NCBI GenBank assembly: GCA_012728415.1
Contig: JAAYFD010000026.1
Location: forward strand, 1 to 49,424
From: Gammaproteobacteria bacterium
GTDB taxonomy: Bacteria; Pseudomonadota; Gammaproteobacteria; Pseudomonadales; Pseudomonadaceae
Direction: 5' to 3'
Length of the DNA: 49,424 bases
Notes under the pieces: model-generated
What the model was told of the DNA's origin: nothing
The model's input: the letters and a program-made list of their open reading frames with translations, nothing else
Databases searched by the model: none
Part shown: piece after piece, positions 1 through 9,883 of the stretch
How the letters are laid out: each line of letters opens with the position of its first letter
How positions within the stretch are numbered: the stretch's first letter is position 1
Position numbers and translations under genes: made by a program

Positions 1-1
1 A

Positions 2-17
2 CCCCCCCCCCCCCCCC
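2..17. repeat. Homopolymer C tract at the window edge
   Basis: Sixteen consecutive C residues follow a single A at the very start of the window. Such a run at a sequence end is more likely a contig-end or library artefact than biology. It lies upstream of the trmJ start chosen here and does not affect any gene call. Confidence 0.6.
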
Positions 18-184
18 GATTGCAACGCTTTGCAGTCGACAGCGGCAGTGTGACGCAGTGTGACGCTCTGCCCGGCTGGTTATCCCGGTTTTGTGGTGCA
101 GGCCGTATCGGGACCACGTGTTTTTATGGCGTATCGTTCGTCGCTTGGGTAAGCTTGTCTGTTTTGGACAGGTCGGAGCAGCAG

Positions 185-988
185 GTGCTGGGAAGAGTTC
201 GAGTGGTGCTGGTCAATACCAGTCATCCGGGAAATATAGGCGCAGCCGCCAGGGCTATGAAAAACATGGGCTTGCATCAGTTGGTGCTGGTGAATCCAAA
301 GGATTTTCCCAGCGCTGATGCGTGGGCGCGCGCCTCGGGCGCAGACGATGTTTTGCTGCAGGCCAGGGTGGTGGATAGCCTGCAGCACGCCTTGAGTGGC
401 TGTAACCTGGTGCTGGGCACCAGTGCCCGTGACCGGCGTTTGCCTTGGCCGCTGGTCAGCCCGCGTGACGGTGCTGGTCGGGTGCTGCAGCACTTGCAGG
501 CGGCTGAAGCGGGGCAGGCTGATGTGGCGCTGGTGTTTGGGCGTGAGCATGCCGGGCTGACCAACGATGAGCTGCACCAGTGTCAATATCATGTGCACAT
601 ACCCTCCTGCGAAAACTTTAGTTCGCTCAACCTGGCTGCTGCCGTGCAGGTGCTGACCTACGAATTGCGCATGGCCTGGCTGCAGGCCAGTGAACAGCCT
701 TTGTGCATGGAGGCCGTTGAGCGCACGGGCCAGCTGGGCAGTGCGCCGGCTACACATGATGCACTTGAATTGTTTTACGACCATTTGCAGCGTACCCTGA
801 TCGACATTGAATTTCTTGACCCTGAAAAACCGCGTCACTTGATGACGCGTCTGCGCCGGTTGTTTGGTCGCAATCAACTGAGCAAGTCTGAGGTCAATAT
901 TTTGCGTGGCATTCTGACCGAAACCCAGAAAGCTGCCCGGGGCGAGCTGCAACAGCGGAGGAGTGAGCATGATCAGTCGTATACGTGA
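185..988 (+). CDS. trmJ: tRNA (cytidine/uridine-2'-O-)-methyltransferase TrmJ
   Basis: SPOUT-class methyltransferase that 2'-O-methylates position 32 in the anticodon loop of several tRNAs, using S-adenosylmethionine in the cytosol. The protein begins with the characteristic [15 protein letters not shown] segment. Its C-terminal knot region has [14 protein letters not shown] and [12 protein letters not shown], the SAM-binding trefoil-knot motifs. The reading frame is open further upstream, but the family begins a few residues before VRVVLVN. The GTG at 185 sits 7 nt after a GGAG ribosome-binding site (174-177), giving 267 residues, close to the usual 245-260. Its 3' end overlaps cysE by 20 nt, and trmJ-cysE-iscR is the standard Pseudomonas order, so the two are probably co-transcribed. 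Confidence 0.93.
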   Translation: MLGRVRVVLVNTSHPGNIGAAARAMKNMGLHQLVLVNPKDFPSADAWARASGADDVLLQARVVDSLQHALSGCNLVLGTSARDRRLPWPLVSPRDGAGRVLQHLQAAEAGQADVALVFGREHAGLTNDELHQCQYHVHIPSCENFSSLNLAAAVQVLTYELRMAWLQASEQPLCMEAVERTGQLGSAPATHDALELFYDHLQRTLIDIEFLDPEKPRHLMTRLRRLFGRNQLSKSEVNILRGILTETQKAARGELQQRRSEHDQSYT

Positions 989-1760
989 AGACATTCAGAG
1001 CATTTTTCATCGGGATCCTGCAGCCCGTCATACTCTTGAGGTGCTGACTTGCTATCCCGGGTTGCATGCCATCTGGTTACATCGTGTTGCCCACTGGTTG
1101 TGGCAGCGTAACTTGAAGCTGCTGGCACGCCTCATATCCCATGTCAGCCGCTGGCTAACCGGTATCGAGATTCACCCCGGGGCGAAAATTGGCCGCCGTT
1201 TTTTCATTGACCACGGCATGGGCGTGGTGATTGGTGAAACTGCCGAAATTGGCAGTGATGTCACCCTGTATCACGGGGTAACTCTGGGCGGTACCACCTG
1301 GAACAAGGGCAAGCGTCACCCAACCTTGCAGGATGGAGTGGTGGTAGGTGCAGGTGCCAAAGTGCTTGGCCCCCTGACTGTGGGAGAGGGGGCTAAAGTG
1401 GGCTCCAATGCGGTGGTAACCAAGGACGTACCGCCGGGTGCTACAGCGGTGGGCATTCCGGGGCGGATTATTGAGGCGCGTAAGGAGCAGCCAGTTGAGC
1501 AGGCAGACTTTGACACCTACGGCATCAGTGGTGACATGCCGGACCCGGTGGCTCGCTCAATCAGTGCCATTCTCACTCATTTGAGGGCTATGGAGGGCAG
1601 GGTTGACGGTATGTGTGATGCCCTGCGTGATCTTGGTAGTGACTATTGTGCACAGGAGTTGCCAGAGCTGCCGGAAAACAACTTTAGTGCCCAGGCACAA
1701 GCCGATGCCGGGCAGGCCGGTAATGGTGACGGGGCTGTGCGTAACCATTCGGCGGATTAG
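969..1760 (+). CDS. cysE: Serine O-acetyltransferase CysE
   Basis: Acetylates L-serine with acetyl-CoA to O-acetylserine, the committed step of cysteine synthesis; cysteine is the sulfur source for the adjacent iscS. The N-terminal helical domain (about residues 1-60) is followed by a left-handed beta-helix of hexapeptide repeats, visible as [33 protein letters not shown] and VGAGAKVLG. The ATG at 969 is preceded by a strong GGAGGAG (957-963); a GTG two codons upstream is less well placed. The length of 263 residues fits the Pseudomonas short form. The C-terminal tail after the hexapeptide domain is long and of low conservation. It overlaps trmJ, and the gap to iscR carries the iscR promoter. 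Confidence 0.95.
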   Translation: MISRIREDIQSIFHRDPAARHTLEVLTCYPGLHAIWLHRVAHWLWQRNLKLLARLISHVSRWLTGIEIHPGAKIGRRFFIDHGMGVVIGETAEIGSDVTLYHGVTLGGTTWNKGKRHPTLQDGVVVGAGAKVLGPLTVGEGAKVGSNAVVTKDVPPGATAVGIPGRIIEARKEQPVEQADFDTYGISGDMPDPVARSISAILTHLRAMEGRVDGMCDALRDLGSDYCAQELPELPENNFSAQAQADAGQAGNGDGAVRNHSAD

Positions 1761-1837
1761 TCTTTATCATGGCTTCCCGTTCCGGCTGTATTTTGCCGGG
1801 TGCTGTAACCGGAGGCGCACGCTGGTGCAGCGAATGA

Positions 1838-1870
1838 ATACTTGACCGGATTGCTCGGGAATTGCATAAT
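1838..1870 (+). promoter_or_regulatory. iscR promoter with overlapping IscR type 1 box
   Basis: A sigma-70 promoter is visible: TTGACC (1842-1847), 17-nt spacer, CATAAT (1865-1870). The 25-bp segment 1838-1862 starts with ATACTTGACC and ends with TCGGGAAT. It matches the IscR type 1 consensus (ATASYYGACT, 5-bp centre, then AGTCRRSTAT) at about 20 of 25 positions. Because the box covers the -35 element, [2Fe-2S]-IscR is expected to repress its own operon here, as in E. coli. The box match is read from the sequence; repression is inferred from the family. Confidence 0.85.
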
Positions 1871-1905
1871 GGTGCCAATTGATTCATGACACTATGGTGT
1901 GAGTG

Positions 1906-2379
1906 ATGCGATTGACTACCAAAGGGCGTTATGCGGTAACCGCCATGCTCGACTTGGCGTTGAATGCGCGGGAGGCGCCGGTTTCGCTGGCTGACATCTC
2001 TGAGCGTCAGGGCATATCCCTGTCCTACCTCGAGCAGTTGTTTGCCAAGTTGCGTCGTAATGGACTGGTGTCCAGTGTGCGCGGCCCGGGCGGTGGCTAT
2101 CAACTTGCCCATGCGGCGACTGATATCCAGATCGTGCAGGTAATTGATGCGGTTGACGAGTCAGTGGATGCAACGCGATGCAAGGGCAAAGGCAACTGCC
2201 AGGGCGGTGAAACCTGCCTGACCCATTATTTATGGTGCGAGCTGAGCGAGCAAATACATGACTTTTTAAGTGGCATAACCCTCGGCAGCCTGGTGCAGCG
2301 GGGTGATGTCCGGCACATCGCCGAGCGCCAGCAGCAGCGGAGCCCTTGCGCTGACGGAGCAACAGGTACCAATGCCTGA
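1906..2379 (+). CDS. iscR: Fe-S cluster assembly regulator IscR
   Basis: Rrf2-family transcription factor that senses cellular Fe-S status by binding a [2Fe-2S] cluster and represses the isc operon in the holo form. The N-terminal winged helix (about residues 1-65) contains the recognition-helix stretch [12 protein letters not shown]. Cluster ligands fall at the canonical positions Cys92, Cys98, Cys104 and His107. The start is the ATG at 1906; the in-frame GTG immediately before it is less likely. The ribosome-binding site is weak, so IscR may be made at a lower level than the downstream enzymes. It is the first gene of iscRSUA-hscBA-fdx-iscX and its own promoter carries an IscR box. Confidence 0.96.
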   Translation: MRLTTKGRYAVTAMLDLALNAREAPVSLADISERQGISLSYLEQLFAKLRRNGLVSSVRGPGGGYQLAHAATDIQIVQVIDAVDESVDATRCKGKGNCQGGETCLTHYLWCELSEQIHDFLSGITLGSLVQRGDVRHIAERQQQRSPCADGATGTNA

Positions 2380-2416
2380 GTGGCGGTACCACCCAAGACT
2401 TGAGGAGATATAGAAA

Positions 2417-3631
2417 ATGAAGTTACCTGTCTATCTGGACTACTCCGCCACAGCGCCGGTTGACCCGCGAGTGGCGAAAAAAATGATCGACTGCCTGACT
2501 ATCGAGGGCAATTTCGGTAACCCGGCATCGCGCTCCCACGTGTATGGCTGGCGCGCCGAGGAAGCAGTGGAAAATGCACGTCAGCAGGTCGCTGACCTGA
2601 TTAACGCTGACCCGCGCGAGATTGTCTGGACCTCCGGTGCAACCGAGTCTGACAACCTGGCCATCAAGGGTGTGGCCCACTTTTATGGCACCAAGGGCAA
2701 GCACCTGATCACCTCCAAGATCGAACACAAGGCCGTACTGGATACCATGCGGCAGCTGGAGCGTGAAGGCTTTGAGGTAACCTATCTGGATCCGGACGAG
2801 AATGGCATCATTCACCCCGAACAGGTGAAAGAAGCCCTGCGTGAGGACACTATTCTGGTTTCCATCATGCACGTCAACAATGAGATCGGTACGGTTAATG
2901 ATATTGCTGCCATCGGTGAAATCACCCGTGCGCACAAGGTTCTGTTCCATGTGGATGCGGCCCAGTCGGCAGGCAAAACTCCGATTGATGTGCAGACCAT
3001 GAAACTTGACCTGATTTCCTTCTCTGGCCACAAGGCTTACGGTCCTAAAGGCATTGGTGCCCTTTATGTGCGCCGCAAGCCACGCGTTCGCCTGGAAGCC
3101 CAGATGCATGGCGGCGGTCACGAGCGTGGCATGCGCTCAGGAACCCTGGCCACCCACCAGATTGTCGGCATGGGTGAGGCGTTTGCCCTGGCCAGGCAGG
3201 AGATGCAAAAAGATTTCGAGCGCGTCAAGGCGCTTAGCGAGCGCTTTTACAGCCAGCTGCAAGACATGGAAGAAGTCTACCTGAATGGTAGCGAAACCCA
3301 GCGTATGCCGCACTTCCTCAACCTGAGTTTCAACTACGTTGAGGGTGAGTCGCTGATGATGTCGCTGAAAGATCTGGCTGTATCATCCGGCTCTGCCTGT
3401 ACATCGGCATCACTGGAGCCGTCCTATGTGCTGCGCGCGCTGGGCCGTAACGACGAACTGGCACACAGCTCCATTCGCTTTACCTTTGGCCGTTTTACCA
3501 CCGAAGAAGAAGTGGACCATGCGGCGGCGCAGGTGCGCGAGGCCGTGGCCAAGTTGCGTGAGCTGTCCCCCTTGTGGGATATGTACAAAGACGGTGTTGA
3601 CCTGTCCAAAGTTGAGTGGCAGGCCCATTAA
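2417..3631 (+). CDS. iscS: Cysteine desulfurase IscS
   Basis: PLP enzyme that removes sulfur from L-cysteine as a protein-bound persulfide and passes it to IscU (Fe-S clusters) and to tRNA thiolation enzymes. At 404 residues it is the same length as E. coli IscS. The PLP Schiff-base lysine is Lys206 in [12 protein letters not shown], and the persulfide-carrying loop cysteine is Cys328 in [13 protein letters not shown]. Both are at the exact E. coli positions, which supports the start. A good GAGGAG ribosome-binding site precedes the ATG. It lies 37 nt after iscR and 17 nt before the iscU start, within the isc operon. Confidence 0.97.
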   Translation: MKLPVYLDYSATAPVDPRVAKKMIDCLTIEGNFGNPASRSHVYGWRAEEAVENARQQVADLINADPREIVWTSGATESDNLAIKGVAHFYGTKGKHLITSKIEHKAVLDTMRQLEREGFEVTYLDPDENGIIHPEQVKEALREDTILVSIMHVNNEIGTVNDIAAIGEITRAHKVLFHVDAAQSAGKTPIDVQTMKLDLISFSGHKAYGPKGIGALYVRRKPRVRLEAQMHGGGHERGMRSGTLATHQIVGMGEAFALARQEMQKDFERVKALSERFYSQLQDMEEVYLNGSETQRMPHFLNLSFNYVEGESLMMSLKDLAVSSGSACTSASLEPSYVLRALGRNDELAHSSIRFTFGRFTTEEEVDHAAAQVREAVAKLRELSPLWDMYKDGVDLSKVEWQAH

Positions 3632-3648
3632 TAGCGAGGAATATGACC

Positions 3649-4032
3649 ATGGCATACAGTGATAAAGTAATCGACCATTATGAGAACCCCCGCAATGTGG
3701 GCAAGCTTGACGCGGATGCGCCCAATGTTGGAACCGGTATGGTGGGTGCCCCCGCCTGCGGTGACGTTATGCGCTTGCAGATCGAAGTGGATGACAGTGG
3801 CGTGATCAAGGACGCCAAGTTCAAGACTTATGGCTGCGGCTCGGCCATTGCCTCCAGCTCGCTGGCGACTGAATGGATGAAAGGCAAGACCCTGGATGAA
3901 GCTGAGCAGATCAAAAATACAGCCATTGCTGATGAGCTGGCTTTGCCGCCAGTAAAGATTCACTGCTCGGTATTGGCAGAAGATGCAATCAAGGCAGCCG
4001 TGCGTGATTACAAAGAGAAGCAGGCCAAATAA
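3649..4032 (+). CDS. iscU: Fe-S cluster scaffold IscU
   Basis: Scaffold on which IscS, ferredoxin and iron assemble a [2Fe-2S] cluster, later released by HscA/HscB. Ligands Cys37, Cys63, His105 and Cys106 are at the canonical positions, and the HscA recognition motif LPPVK is at residues 99-103. An ATG at 3643 is also in frame, but AGGA at 3637-3640 is only 2 nt from it and 8 nt from 3649. Known family proteins begin MAYSxKVIDHYENP, so 3649 is chosen (127 residues). It is flanked by iscS and iscA. Confidence 0.96.
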   Translation: MAYSDKVIDHYENPRNVGKLDADAPNVGTGMVGAPACGDVMRLQIEVDDSGVIKDAKFKTYGCGSAIASSSLATEWMKGKTLDEAEQIKNTAIADELALPPVKIHCSVLAEDAIKAAVRDYKEKQAK

Positions 4033-4049
4033 GGGTTACGAGGTGTTGA

Positions 4050-4373
4050 ATGGCAATTAGCTTGACAGAAGCAGCTGCTGAGCATGTGCGTCGCTCGCTG
4101 GAGCAGCGGGGCAAGGGCCAGGGTGTCCGCCTTGGGATCAAGACCACAGGCTGCTCCGGGATGGGCTATGTACTTGAGTTTGTAGATGAGCTGCAGGACA
4201 GTGATCGTGTATTCGAGAGTCATGGCCTGAAAGTTGTAGTTGATGAGGATAGCCTGGATTTCCTCGACGGTACCGAACTGGATTTTGTCCGCGAAGGCGT
4301 CAACGAGGGCTTCAAGTTCAACAATCCGAACGTACGCGGCGAATGTGGCTGCGGCGAGAGCTTCAGTGTCTGA
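4050..4373 (+). CDS. iscA: A-type Fe-S carrier IscA
   Basis: Carrier or iron-binding protein that helps move Fe-S clusters, especially [4Fe-4S], to target proteins. The 107-residue protein has the three invariant cysteines of the HesB/IscA family at Cys35 (TTGCSGMGY) and Cys99/Cys101 (GECGCGESF). Its stop codon overlaps the likely hscB start by 8 nt, implying translational coupling. Full length and without oddities. Confidence 0.96.
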   Translation: MAISLTEAAAEHVRRSLEQRGKGQGVRLGIKTTGCSGMGYVLEFVDELQDSDRVFESHGLKVVVDEDSLDFLDGTELDFVREGVNEGFKFNNPNVRGECGCGESFSV

Positions 4374-4902
4374 TCCGGCCCGGGTGACGGGCACATACTA
4401 CGAGCTGTTCAACTTGCCGCTGACATTCGAGCTGGATCTGTCCGAGCTGGGCCGGCGCTATCGCGATGCGGTCCGGCGGGTGCATCCGGACCGTTTTGCA
4501 GCTGCCGGTGACCAGGAACAGCGCGCCGCAGTGGAACGTGCCGCGGCCCTGAATGAGGCTTATGAAACGCTCAGGTCGCCGGGCAGGCGGGCACTGTACC
4601 TGCTGAACTTGCAGGCACCGCTGGAAGAAGAAGCCACCGTGCAAGACCCGGAATTCCTGTTCCAGCAAATGGAGTGGCGTGAAGAACTGGAAGAGCTGGG
4701 TGAGCGTGCCGATTTTGCAGCCATTGATGCATTCAAGAAGCGGCTGGCCAGTTTTCGCAAGGAAGTCGACGACGAGTTTGCGCAAACATGGCAGGACCCG
4801 GCCACGCGCACTGACGCCGAGCGTCTGGTGCGGCGCATGCAGTTTTTGGACAAGGTCTTGTATGAGGTGGGCCAGCTGGAAGAACGGCTGGACGATTTTT
4901 AA
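4366..4902 (+). CDS. hscB: Co-chaperone HscB
   Basis: J-domain protein that delivers IscU to HscA and stimulates the HscA ATPase. The J-domain signature HPD is present in [12 protein letters not shown], followed by the [19 protein letters not shown] helix and a C-terminal three-helix domain that binds IscU. The start is taken as the GTG at 4366, which overlaps the end of iscA and has a purine-rich GGCGAGAG about 7 nt upstream. A GTG at 4384 has no ribosome-binding site but would begin nearer to the typical first residues. The resulting 178 residues are close to the family's usual 171-175. Confidence 0.9.
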   Translation: MSDPARVTGTYYELFNLPLTFELDLSELGRRYRDAVRRVHPDRFAAAGDQEQRAAVERAAALNEAYETLRSPGRRALYLLNLQAPLEEEATVQDPEFLFQQMEWREELEELGERADFAAIDAFKKRLASFRKEVDDEFAQTWQDPATRTDAERLVRRMQFLDKVLYEVGQLEERLDDF

Positions 4903-4942
4903 CCCGCGCCCACACCGGGTGCCCTGAAGAAAAAAGAACGCT

Positions 4943-6799
4943 ATGGCTCTTGTGCAGATTGTCGAACCTGATACGCCGCCCGTTCCCGGGCAACCGCGGC
5001 TTGCCGTCGGCATCGACCTGGGTACGACAAATTCGCTGGTGGCGACAGTGCGTAACGGACAGGCGGTGCCATTGCCGGATAATGACGGCAGGCATGCCCT
5101 GGCCTCTGCTGTACGCTATCTGAAAGACAGCAGCATCAGTGTGGGGCGCGACGCCAGTCAGTGTGCCAGCTGTGATCCCTTTAACTGCATTCTTTCAGTC
5201 AAGCGGCTAATTGGCAGGGGAGTCGAGGATGTGCAGCAGCTGGGCGAACAGATGCCCTACAAATTCAGTGCTGGCGAATCGCACATGCCGCTGATCGAAA
5301 CCGTGCAGGGCGCCAAGAGTCCGGTCGAGGTTTCGGCTGAAATTCTTAAGGTGCTGCGCAGCCGCGGCGAACAGGCATTGGGCGGTGACCTGTTTGGCGC
5401 AGTCATTACCGTACCGGCCTATTTTGACGATGCCCAGCGCCAGGCCACCAAGGATGCCGCCAAACTGGCGGGCATCAAAGTACTGCGTTTGCTCAACGAG
5501 CCGACTGCAGCTGCGGTGGCCTACGGACTGGATCGCCAGGCTGAGGGTGTTACCGTGGTGTATGACCTGGGTGGCGGCACTTTTGATGTATCCATCTTGC
5601 GCTTGAGCCAGGGTGTATTCGAGGTGTTGGCAACAGGGGGTGATAGTGCCCTGGGGGGTGATGATTTCGATCACGTGCTGGCAGACTGGATTATTCAGCA
5701 GTCCGGTAGCAGTACCGACCTGTCTCCATCCGAGCAGCGCAAACTGCTGCGCGTGGCTTGCGACCTGAAAGAAGCGCTCAGCCAGGCTGCCACAGTCAGC
5801 GTCAGCTATGCGGGCTGGCAGGGCGAGCTGACCCGAAGCCAGTTCGAGGCGTTGATTGAGCCGCTGGTATCGCGAAGCCTGCGCGCCTGCCGCCGGGCAG
5901 TGCGTGATGCTGGTGTCGATATCGGCGAAATTGATGCGGTGGTCATGGTTGGAGGCTCCACCCGCGTACCGCTGGTGCGTGAGCAGGTAGCCCGGTTGTT
6001 TGAGTGTCAGCCGCTGACGGATATTGATCCGGACAAGGTGGTATCTCTGGGGGCCGCCATTCAGGCTGATATTTTGGCCGGTAATCAGTCGGGCAACAGT
6101 GACTTGTTGCTGCTGGACGTCAACCCGCTTTCACTGGGTCTGGAGACCATGGGTGAGCTGGTGGAAAAAATCATTCCGCGCAACACCACTATTCCGGTAT
6201 CACGAACCCAGGACTTTACCACTGCCCGTGACGGCCAGACCGCGATGGCGCTGCATGTGGTGCAGGGCGAGCGTGAGCTGGTCAGTGCCTGTCGCTCGCT
6301 GGCGCGTTTCGAGTTGCGCGGTATACCGCCCATGGTGGCTGGTGCGGCAAAAATACGTGTTACCTTCCAGGTGGATGCCGATGGCCTGCTCAGTGTTACT
6401 GCGCGTGAGACCCGTTCCGGTGTCGAGGCTCACGTCGAGGTCAAGCCGTCTTATGGCCTCAGTGATGAGGAGGTCAGTCGCATGTTGGAGGACTCGCTGG
6501 AGCACGCCGAGGATGATCGCAGGGCGCGTGGGTTGCGTGAGCAACAGGTAAATGCCGAGCGCCTGCTGGAAACAGTGCAGGCAGCCCTGCAGGCAGACGG
6601 TGACTTGCTGAGCGAGAAAGAGCGAGCCGAAGTGGACCAGCAGCTGGAACAGCTGGAGCAGCTAAGCAGGACAGATGACCAAGGGGCCATTGCCAGGCAG
6701 ATCCAGAAGGTCAACCAGGTCACCCACGAATTTGCCTCCAGGCGTATGGACGCCACGGTCAGGCGTGCCTTTGCCGGTCGGCAACTGGAAGAGATTTAG
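4943..6799 (+). CDS. hscA: Fe-S assembly chaperone HscA
   Basis: Specialised Hsp70 that uses ATP hydrolysis, triggered by HscB, to release the cluster from IscU by binding its LPPVK motif. The nucleotide-binding domain shows phosphate-1 GIDLGTTNS, phosphate-2 [12 protein letters not shown] and the adenosine motif [11 protein letters not shown]. The substrate-binding domain and helical lid follow from about residue 390. The length of 618 residues matches E. coli (616). It lies 40 nt after hscB and 9 nt before fdx. Confidence 0.96.
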   Translation: MALVQIVEPDTPPVPGQPRLAVGIDLGTTNSLVATVRNGQAVPLPDNDGRHALASAVRYLKDSSISVGRDASQCASCDPFNCILSVKRLIGRGVEDVQQLGEQMPYKFSAGESHMPLIETVQGAKSPVEVSAEILKVLRSRGEQALGGDLFGAVITVPAYFDDAQRQATKDAAKLAGIKVLRLLNEPTAAAVAYGLDRQAEGVTVVYDLGGGTFDVSILRLSQGVFEVLATGGDSALGGDDFDHVLADWIIQQSGSSTDLSPSEQRKLLRVACDLKEALSQAATVSVSYAGWQGELTRSQFEALIEPLVSRSLRACRRAVRDAGVDIGEIDAVVMVGGSTRVPLVREQVARLFECQPLTDIDPDKVVSLGAAIQADILAGNQSGNSDLLLLDVNPLSLGLETMGELVEKIIPRNTTIPVSRTQDFTTARDGQTAMALHVVQGERELVSACRSLARFELRGIPPMVAGAAKIRVTFQVDADGLLSVTARETRSGVEAHVEVKPSYGLSDEEVSRMLEDSLEHAEDDRRARGLREQQVNAERLLETVQAALQADGDLLSEKERAEVDQQLEQLEQLSRTDDQGAIARQIQKVNQVTHEFASRRMDATVRRAFAGRQLEEI

Positions 6800-6808
6800 G
6801 AGCAGAAA

Positions 6809-7147
6809 ATGCCACAGATAGTTTTTTTACCCCATGCCGAGCTGTGCCCCGAAGGAATGGTTGTTGAAGCCAGGGATGGTGAGAGTATCCTGGATGCTGC
6901 GCTGCGCAATGGCATCGATATTGAGCATGCGTGTGAAATGTCCTGCGCCTGCACGACTTGCCATGTAATTGTGCGTGAAGGGTTTGACTCGCTAGAAGAG
7001 TCCGACGAGCTGGAAGATGACATGCTGGACAAGGCCTGGGGTCTGGAGCATGAGTCGAGACTCTCGTGCCAGGCACTGGTGGCGGGTGAAGATTTGACTG
7101 TGGAGATCCCCAAGTACACCATTAACCAGGTGTCTGAGCGACAGTAA
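6809..7147 (+). CDS. fdx: ISC-type [2Fe-2S] ferredoxin
   Basis: Electron donor for cluster assembly on IscU. The 112-residue protein keeps the four cluster ligands of adrenodoxin-type ferredoxins at Cys42, Cys48, Cys51 and Cys87 (motif CEMSCACTTC, then SCQAL). A non-ligand Cys46 is also present, as in E. coli Fdx. An acidic stretch around residues 62-75 (SLEESDELEDDML) is the usual partner-binding face. It starts 9 nt after hscA. Confidence 0.96.
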   Translation: MPQIVFLPHAELCPEGMVVEARDGESILDAALRNGIDIEHACEMSCACTTCHVIVREGFDSLEESDELEDDMLDKAWGLEHESRLSCQALVAGEDLTVEIPKYTINQVSERQ

Positions 7148-7157
7148 GGAGAGCCCA

Positions 7158-7352
7158 ATGAAGTGGGTTGATGTACAGGATATTGCCATCGAGCTGAGCG
7201 AGAAACATACTGATGTAGATCCGCGCTACATCAATTTTGTCAACCTGCACCGGATGGTGACAGAGCTGGACGGATTCGATGATGATCCCCAGCGCAGCGG
7301 TGAAAAAATCCTGGAAGCCATTCAGGCTGCCTGGATCGAAGAACTGGACTGA
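7158..7352 (+). CDS. iscX: IscX, small acidic Fe-S assembly protein
   Basis: Small acidic protein of 64 residues that binds IscS and iron and tunes the rate of cluster assembly, acting as an adaptor that competes with frataxin. The conserved WVDVQDIAIELSE beginning and the VDPRYINFVNLHRMVTELDGF core are present. It is the last gene of the isc operon; 8 nt downstream begins a strong Rho-independent terminator. Confidence 0.95.
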   Translation: MKWVDVQDIAIELSEKHTDVDPRYINFVNLHRMVTELDGFDDDPQRSGEKILEAIQAAWIEELD

Positions 7353-7360
7353 TGTGGAAC

Positions 7361-7386
7361 AAGCCGGCGAATGCCGGCTTTTTTGA
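7361..7386 (+). terminator. Terminator of the isc operon
   Basis: An AAGCCGGC / GCCGGCTT stem with a GAAT loop is followed by a run of T. It closes the iscR-iscX unit directly after iscX. Confidence 0.92.
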
Positions 7387-7433
7387 TGACGGTGCCGGCT
7401 ATGCCGGTGCTACGCTTTTACCAGAAAACACCG

Positions 7434-7439
7434 TATAAT
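7434..7439 (+). promoter_or_regulatory. Probable -10 element of the ndk promoter
   Basis: A perfect TATAAT lies 83 nt before the ndk start and after the isc terminator. No convincing -35 hexamer is present 17 nt upstream, so the promoter may be activator-assisted or rely on an extended contact. Confidence 0.6.
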
Positions 7440-7521
7440 CACCCTCTTTACTACCCGGCTGCCGGCAGGAAGCTGCCTGACAGCAATCCCTTTGTTTTAA
7501 AACAACCTACTGGAGTCCTTC

Positions 7522-7953
7522 ATGGCCGTACAGCGTACCTTTTCCATCATCAAGCCCGATGCCGTTGCCAAGAACGTAATTGGCGAAATTACCACCCGTT
7601 TCGAAAAAGCCGGCCTGCGTGTCGTGGCTTCCAAAATGGTTCAGCTGTCCGAGCGCGAAGCCGGCGGTTTTTACGCCGAGCACAAAGAGCGTCCTTTTTA
7701 CGGCGACCTGGTCAGCTTCATGACCTCCGGCCCTGTCATCGTTCAGGTGCTGGAAGGCGAAGACGCCATTGCCAAAAACCGTGAGCTGATGGGCGCCACC
7801 AACCCCAAAGAAGCAGCTGCCGGCACCATTCGCGCCGACTTTGCTGAATCCATCGATGAAAACGCGGTACACGGCTCCGACTCCGAAGCAGCTGCTGCCC
7901 GCGAAATCGCGTTCTTCTTCTCCAGCACCGAGCTGTGCGACCGTATCCGCTAA
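7522..7953 (+). CDS. ndk: Nucleoside diphosphate kinase
   Basis: Transfers the gamma-phosphate between nucleoside triphosphates and diphosphates through a phosphohistidine, balancing NTP and dNTP pools. The 143-residue protein starts [14 protein letters not shown]. The active-site histidine is in [20 protein letters not shown], the NDK signature. A CTGGAGTCC ribosome-binding site precedes the ATG. It has its own probable promoter and is followed 30 nt later by rlmN, the usual Pseudomonas order. Confidence 0.97.
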   Translation: MAVQRTFSIIKPDAVAKNVIGEITTRFEKAGLRVVASKMVQLSEREAGGFYAEHKERPFYGDLVSFMTSGPVIVQVLEGEDAIAKNRELMGATNPKEAAAGTIRADFAESIDENAVHGSDSEAAAAREIAFFFSSTELCDRIR

Positions 7954-7983
7954 GAGAAGAAACAGGCTGTACAAGGTGAATCC

Positions 7984-9099
7984 ATGACACAGGCATCAAC
8001 CGAAAAGGTTAACTTGCTGGGCTTGACCCTGGCGCAGATGGAAGCTTTCTTCGAGCAACTGGGCGAGAAGCGCTTCCGTGCCGGGCAGGTGATGAAGTGG
8101 ATTCACCACTTCGGCGTGGATGACTTTGCCGACATGACCAACATCGGCAAGGCATTGCGCGCCAAGCTGGACGAGGCAGCGTACATTCGTGGTCCGGAAG
8201 TGGTCAGTGAAGATATTTCTGCCGACGGGACCCGCAAGTGGGTGATTCGGGTGGCTAGCGGCAGCTGTGTAGAGACTGTATACATCCCGCAAAAAGGCCG
8301 TGGTACCCTCTGTGTTTCCTCGCAGGCTGGCTGTGCGCTGGACTGCAGCTTTTGTTCTACCGGCAAGCAGGGCTTCAACAGTGACCTGACGGCAGCGGAG
8401 ATCATCGGCCAGGTCTGGGTCGCCAACAAGTCTTTTGGCACCATTCCGGCCAGGATGGACCGGGCCATCACCAACGTGGTGATGATGGGCATGGGGGAGC
8501 CTTTGCTCAACTTCGACAATGTGGTTGCCGCCATGCACATCATGCTGGATGACCTGGGGTACGGTATTTCCAAGCGCAAGGTAACATTGTCCACAGCAGG
8601 TGTGGCACCGATGGTTGATCGCCTTGGCGAGGAAATTGACGTTGCCCTCGCCTTGTCCCTGCACGCTCCCAATGATGAGCTGCGCGACCAGCTGGTGCCC
8701 ATCAACAAGAAATATCCGCTTGCAGTCATTCTTGAGGCGTGTAAACGCTACATTGGCCGGCTGGGTGAAAAGCGTACCCTGACGGTAGAGTATACGCTGT
8801 TGGCCGGTATCAATGACCAGCCGGAACATGCAGCGGAACTGGCACAGCTGTTGCGCGATGTGCCCTGCAAGATCAACCTGATACCTTTCAATCCCTTCCC
8901 GCACTCAGGTTACGAGCGGCCCAGCAATAATGCGATTCACCGCTTCCAGGATGCGCTGCATCATGCGGGCTATAACGTGACCGTGCGTACCCCGCGGGGG
9001 GATGATATTGATGCCGCTTGCGGCCAGCTGGTAGGCCAGGTGGCTGACCGGACCCGTCGCAGCGAAAGATATATAGCAGTGAGGCAGATCAATGCGTAA
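7984..9099 (+). CDS. rlmN: Dual-specificity rRNA/tRNA methyltransferase RlmN
   Basis: Radical-SAM enzyme that methylates C2 of A2503 in 23S rRNA and A37 of certain tRNAs. The [4Fe-4S] CxxxCxxC motif is Cys117, Cys121 and Cys124 ([13 protein letters not shown]). The second catalytic cysteine that forms the protein-RNA adduct is near residue 346 in [12 protein letters not shown]. It is 371 residues, normal for the family. The 3' end overlaps pilF by 8 nt. Confidence 0.96.
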   Translation: MTQASTEKVNLLGLTLAQMEAFFEQLGEKRFRAGQVMKWIHHFGVDDFADMTNIGKALRAKLDEAAYIRGPEVVSEDISADGTRKWVIRVASGSCVETVYIPQKGRGTLCVSSQAGCALDCSFCSTGKQGFNSDLTAAEIIGQVWVANKSFGTIPARMDRAITNVVMMGMGEPLLNFDNVVAAMHIMLDDLGYGISKRKVTLSTAGVAPMVDRLGEEIDVALALSLHAPNDELRDQLVPINKKYPLAVILEACKRYIGRLGEKRTLTVEYTLLAGINDQPEHAAELAQLLRDVPCKINLIPFNPFPHSGYERPSNNAIHRFQDALHHAGYNVTVRTPRGDDIDAACGQLVGQVADRTRRSERYIAVRQINA

Positions 9100-9883
9100 T
9101 GGAATTAAGCAGTATCTGACAGCAGCCCCGAGGTGCTCGCTGGTTTTGGCAGGTTTTCTTCTTGTTGCCACTGGCTGTGTGCAGACGGGAGATGTCCAGC
9201 CGATGCGTACCGAGTCTGGGCGCGAGCAGGCCAAACAGGCTTATATCGAGCTGGGCAAGGGCTACCTTCGGGAGGGGTTGACTGGCCAGGCCAAGGCGCC
9301 CTTGCAAAGCGCCCTGAAAATAGATCCTTCGGATGCCGAGGCACATGAGGTGCTGGCGCTGGTCTTTCAGCAGGAAATGGAACCTGAGCTGGCTGAAAAG
9401 CACTTTCGCAAAGCCTTGTCGAGTCAGCGCTCTGCACGCATTTTGAACAACTACGGCAGCTTTCTGTTTGAAGAGGGGGCCTATGAAAAAGCCCTGGAAA
9501 TCTATCAGGAAGCAGCACAGGACACCATGTATCCAAGCCGCTCCTGGGTGTTTGAAAACATGGGGCTGACTGCCCTGAAAATGGGCAATGACAGCGAAGC
9601 GATACATTATTTTGAGCGTGCCTTGCGGCTGGACGCAACCCAGCAGCGGAGCCTGCTGGAAATGGGTATGCTGTCCTACGAGCTGCGTGATTATCCGGCG
9701 GCACGACACTATTATGAGGCTTACATGCAGCAGGCTGAGCACAATGCCCGCAGCCTGCTGTTGGGGGCCCGGGTTGCTAATGTCTACCAGGACCGTGATG
9801 AAGCAGCCAGTCTTGGTTTGCGGTTGAAACAACTGTATCCGGCCAGCCCTGAATACAAAGCGTATTTACTGGAGCAACGATGA
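9092..9883 (+). CDS. pilF: Type IV pilus biogenesis lipoprotein PilF/PilW
   Basis: Outer-membrane pilotin that lets the PilQ secretin assemble and localise. The N-terminus has a hydrophobic signal ending in a VATGC lipobox with lipidated Cys29. The rest (about residues 50-250) is a series of TPR helices, for example [21 protein letters not shown] and a later segment beginning [19 protein letters not shown]. It overlaps rlmN and, by 4 nt, rodZ. Its presence implies type IV pili encoded elsewhere in the genome. Confidence 0.92.
   Translation: MRNGIKQYLTAAPRCSLVLAGFLLVATGCVQTGDVQPMRTESGREQAKQAYIELGKGYLREGLTGQAKAPLQSALKIDPSDAEAHEVLALVFQQEMEPELAEKHFRKALSSQRSARILNNYGSFLFEEGAYEKALEIYQEAAQDTMYPSRSWVFENMGLTALKMGNDSEAIHYFERALRLDATQQRSLLEMGMLSYELRDYPAARHYYEAYMQQAEHNARSLLLGARVANVYQDRDEAASLGLRLKQLYPASPEYKAYLLEQR

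Noticed and set aside
7371-7784. A 137-codon + strand frame overlapping ndk
   Set aside because: Begins inside the isc terminator and is out of frame with ndk; composition is not protein-like.
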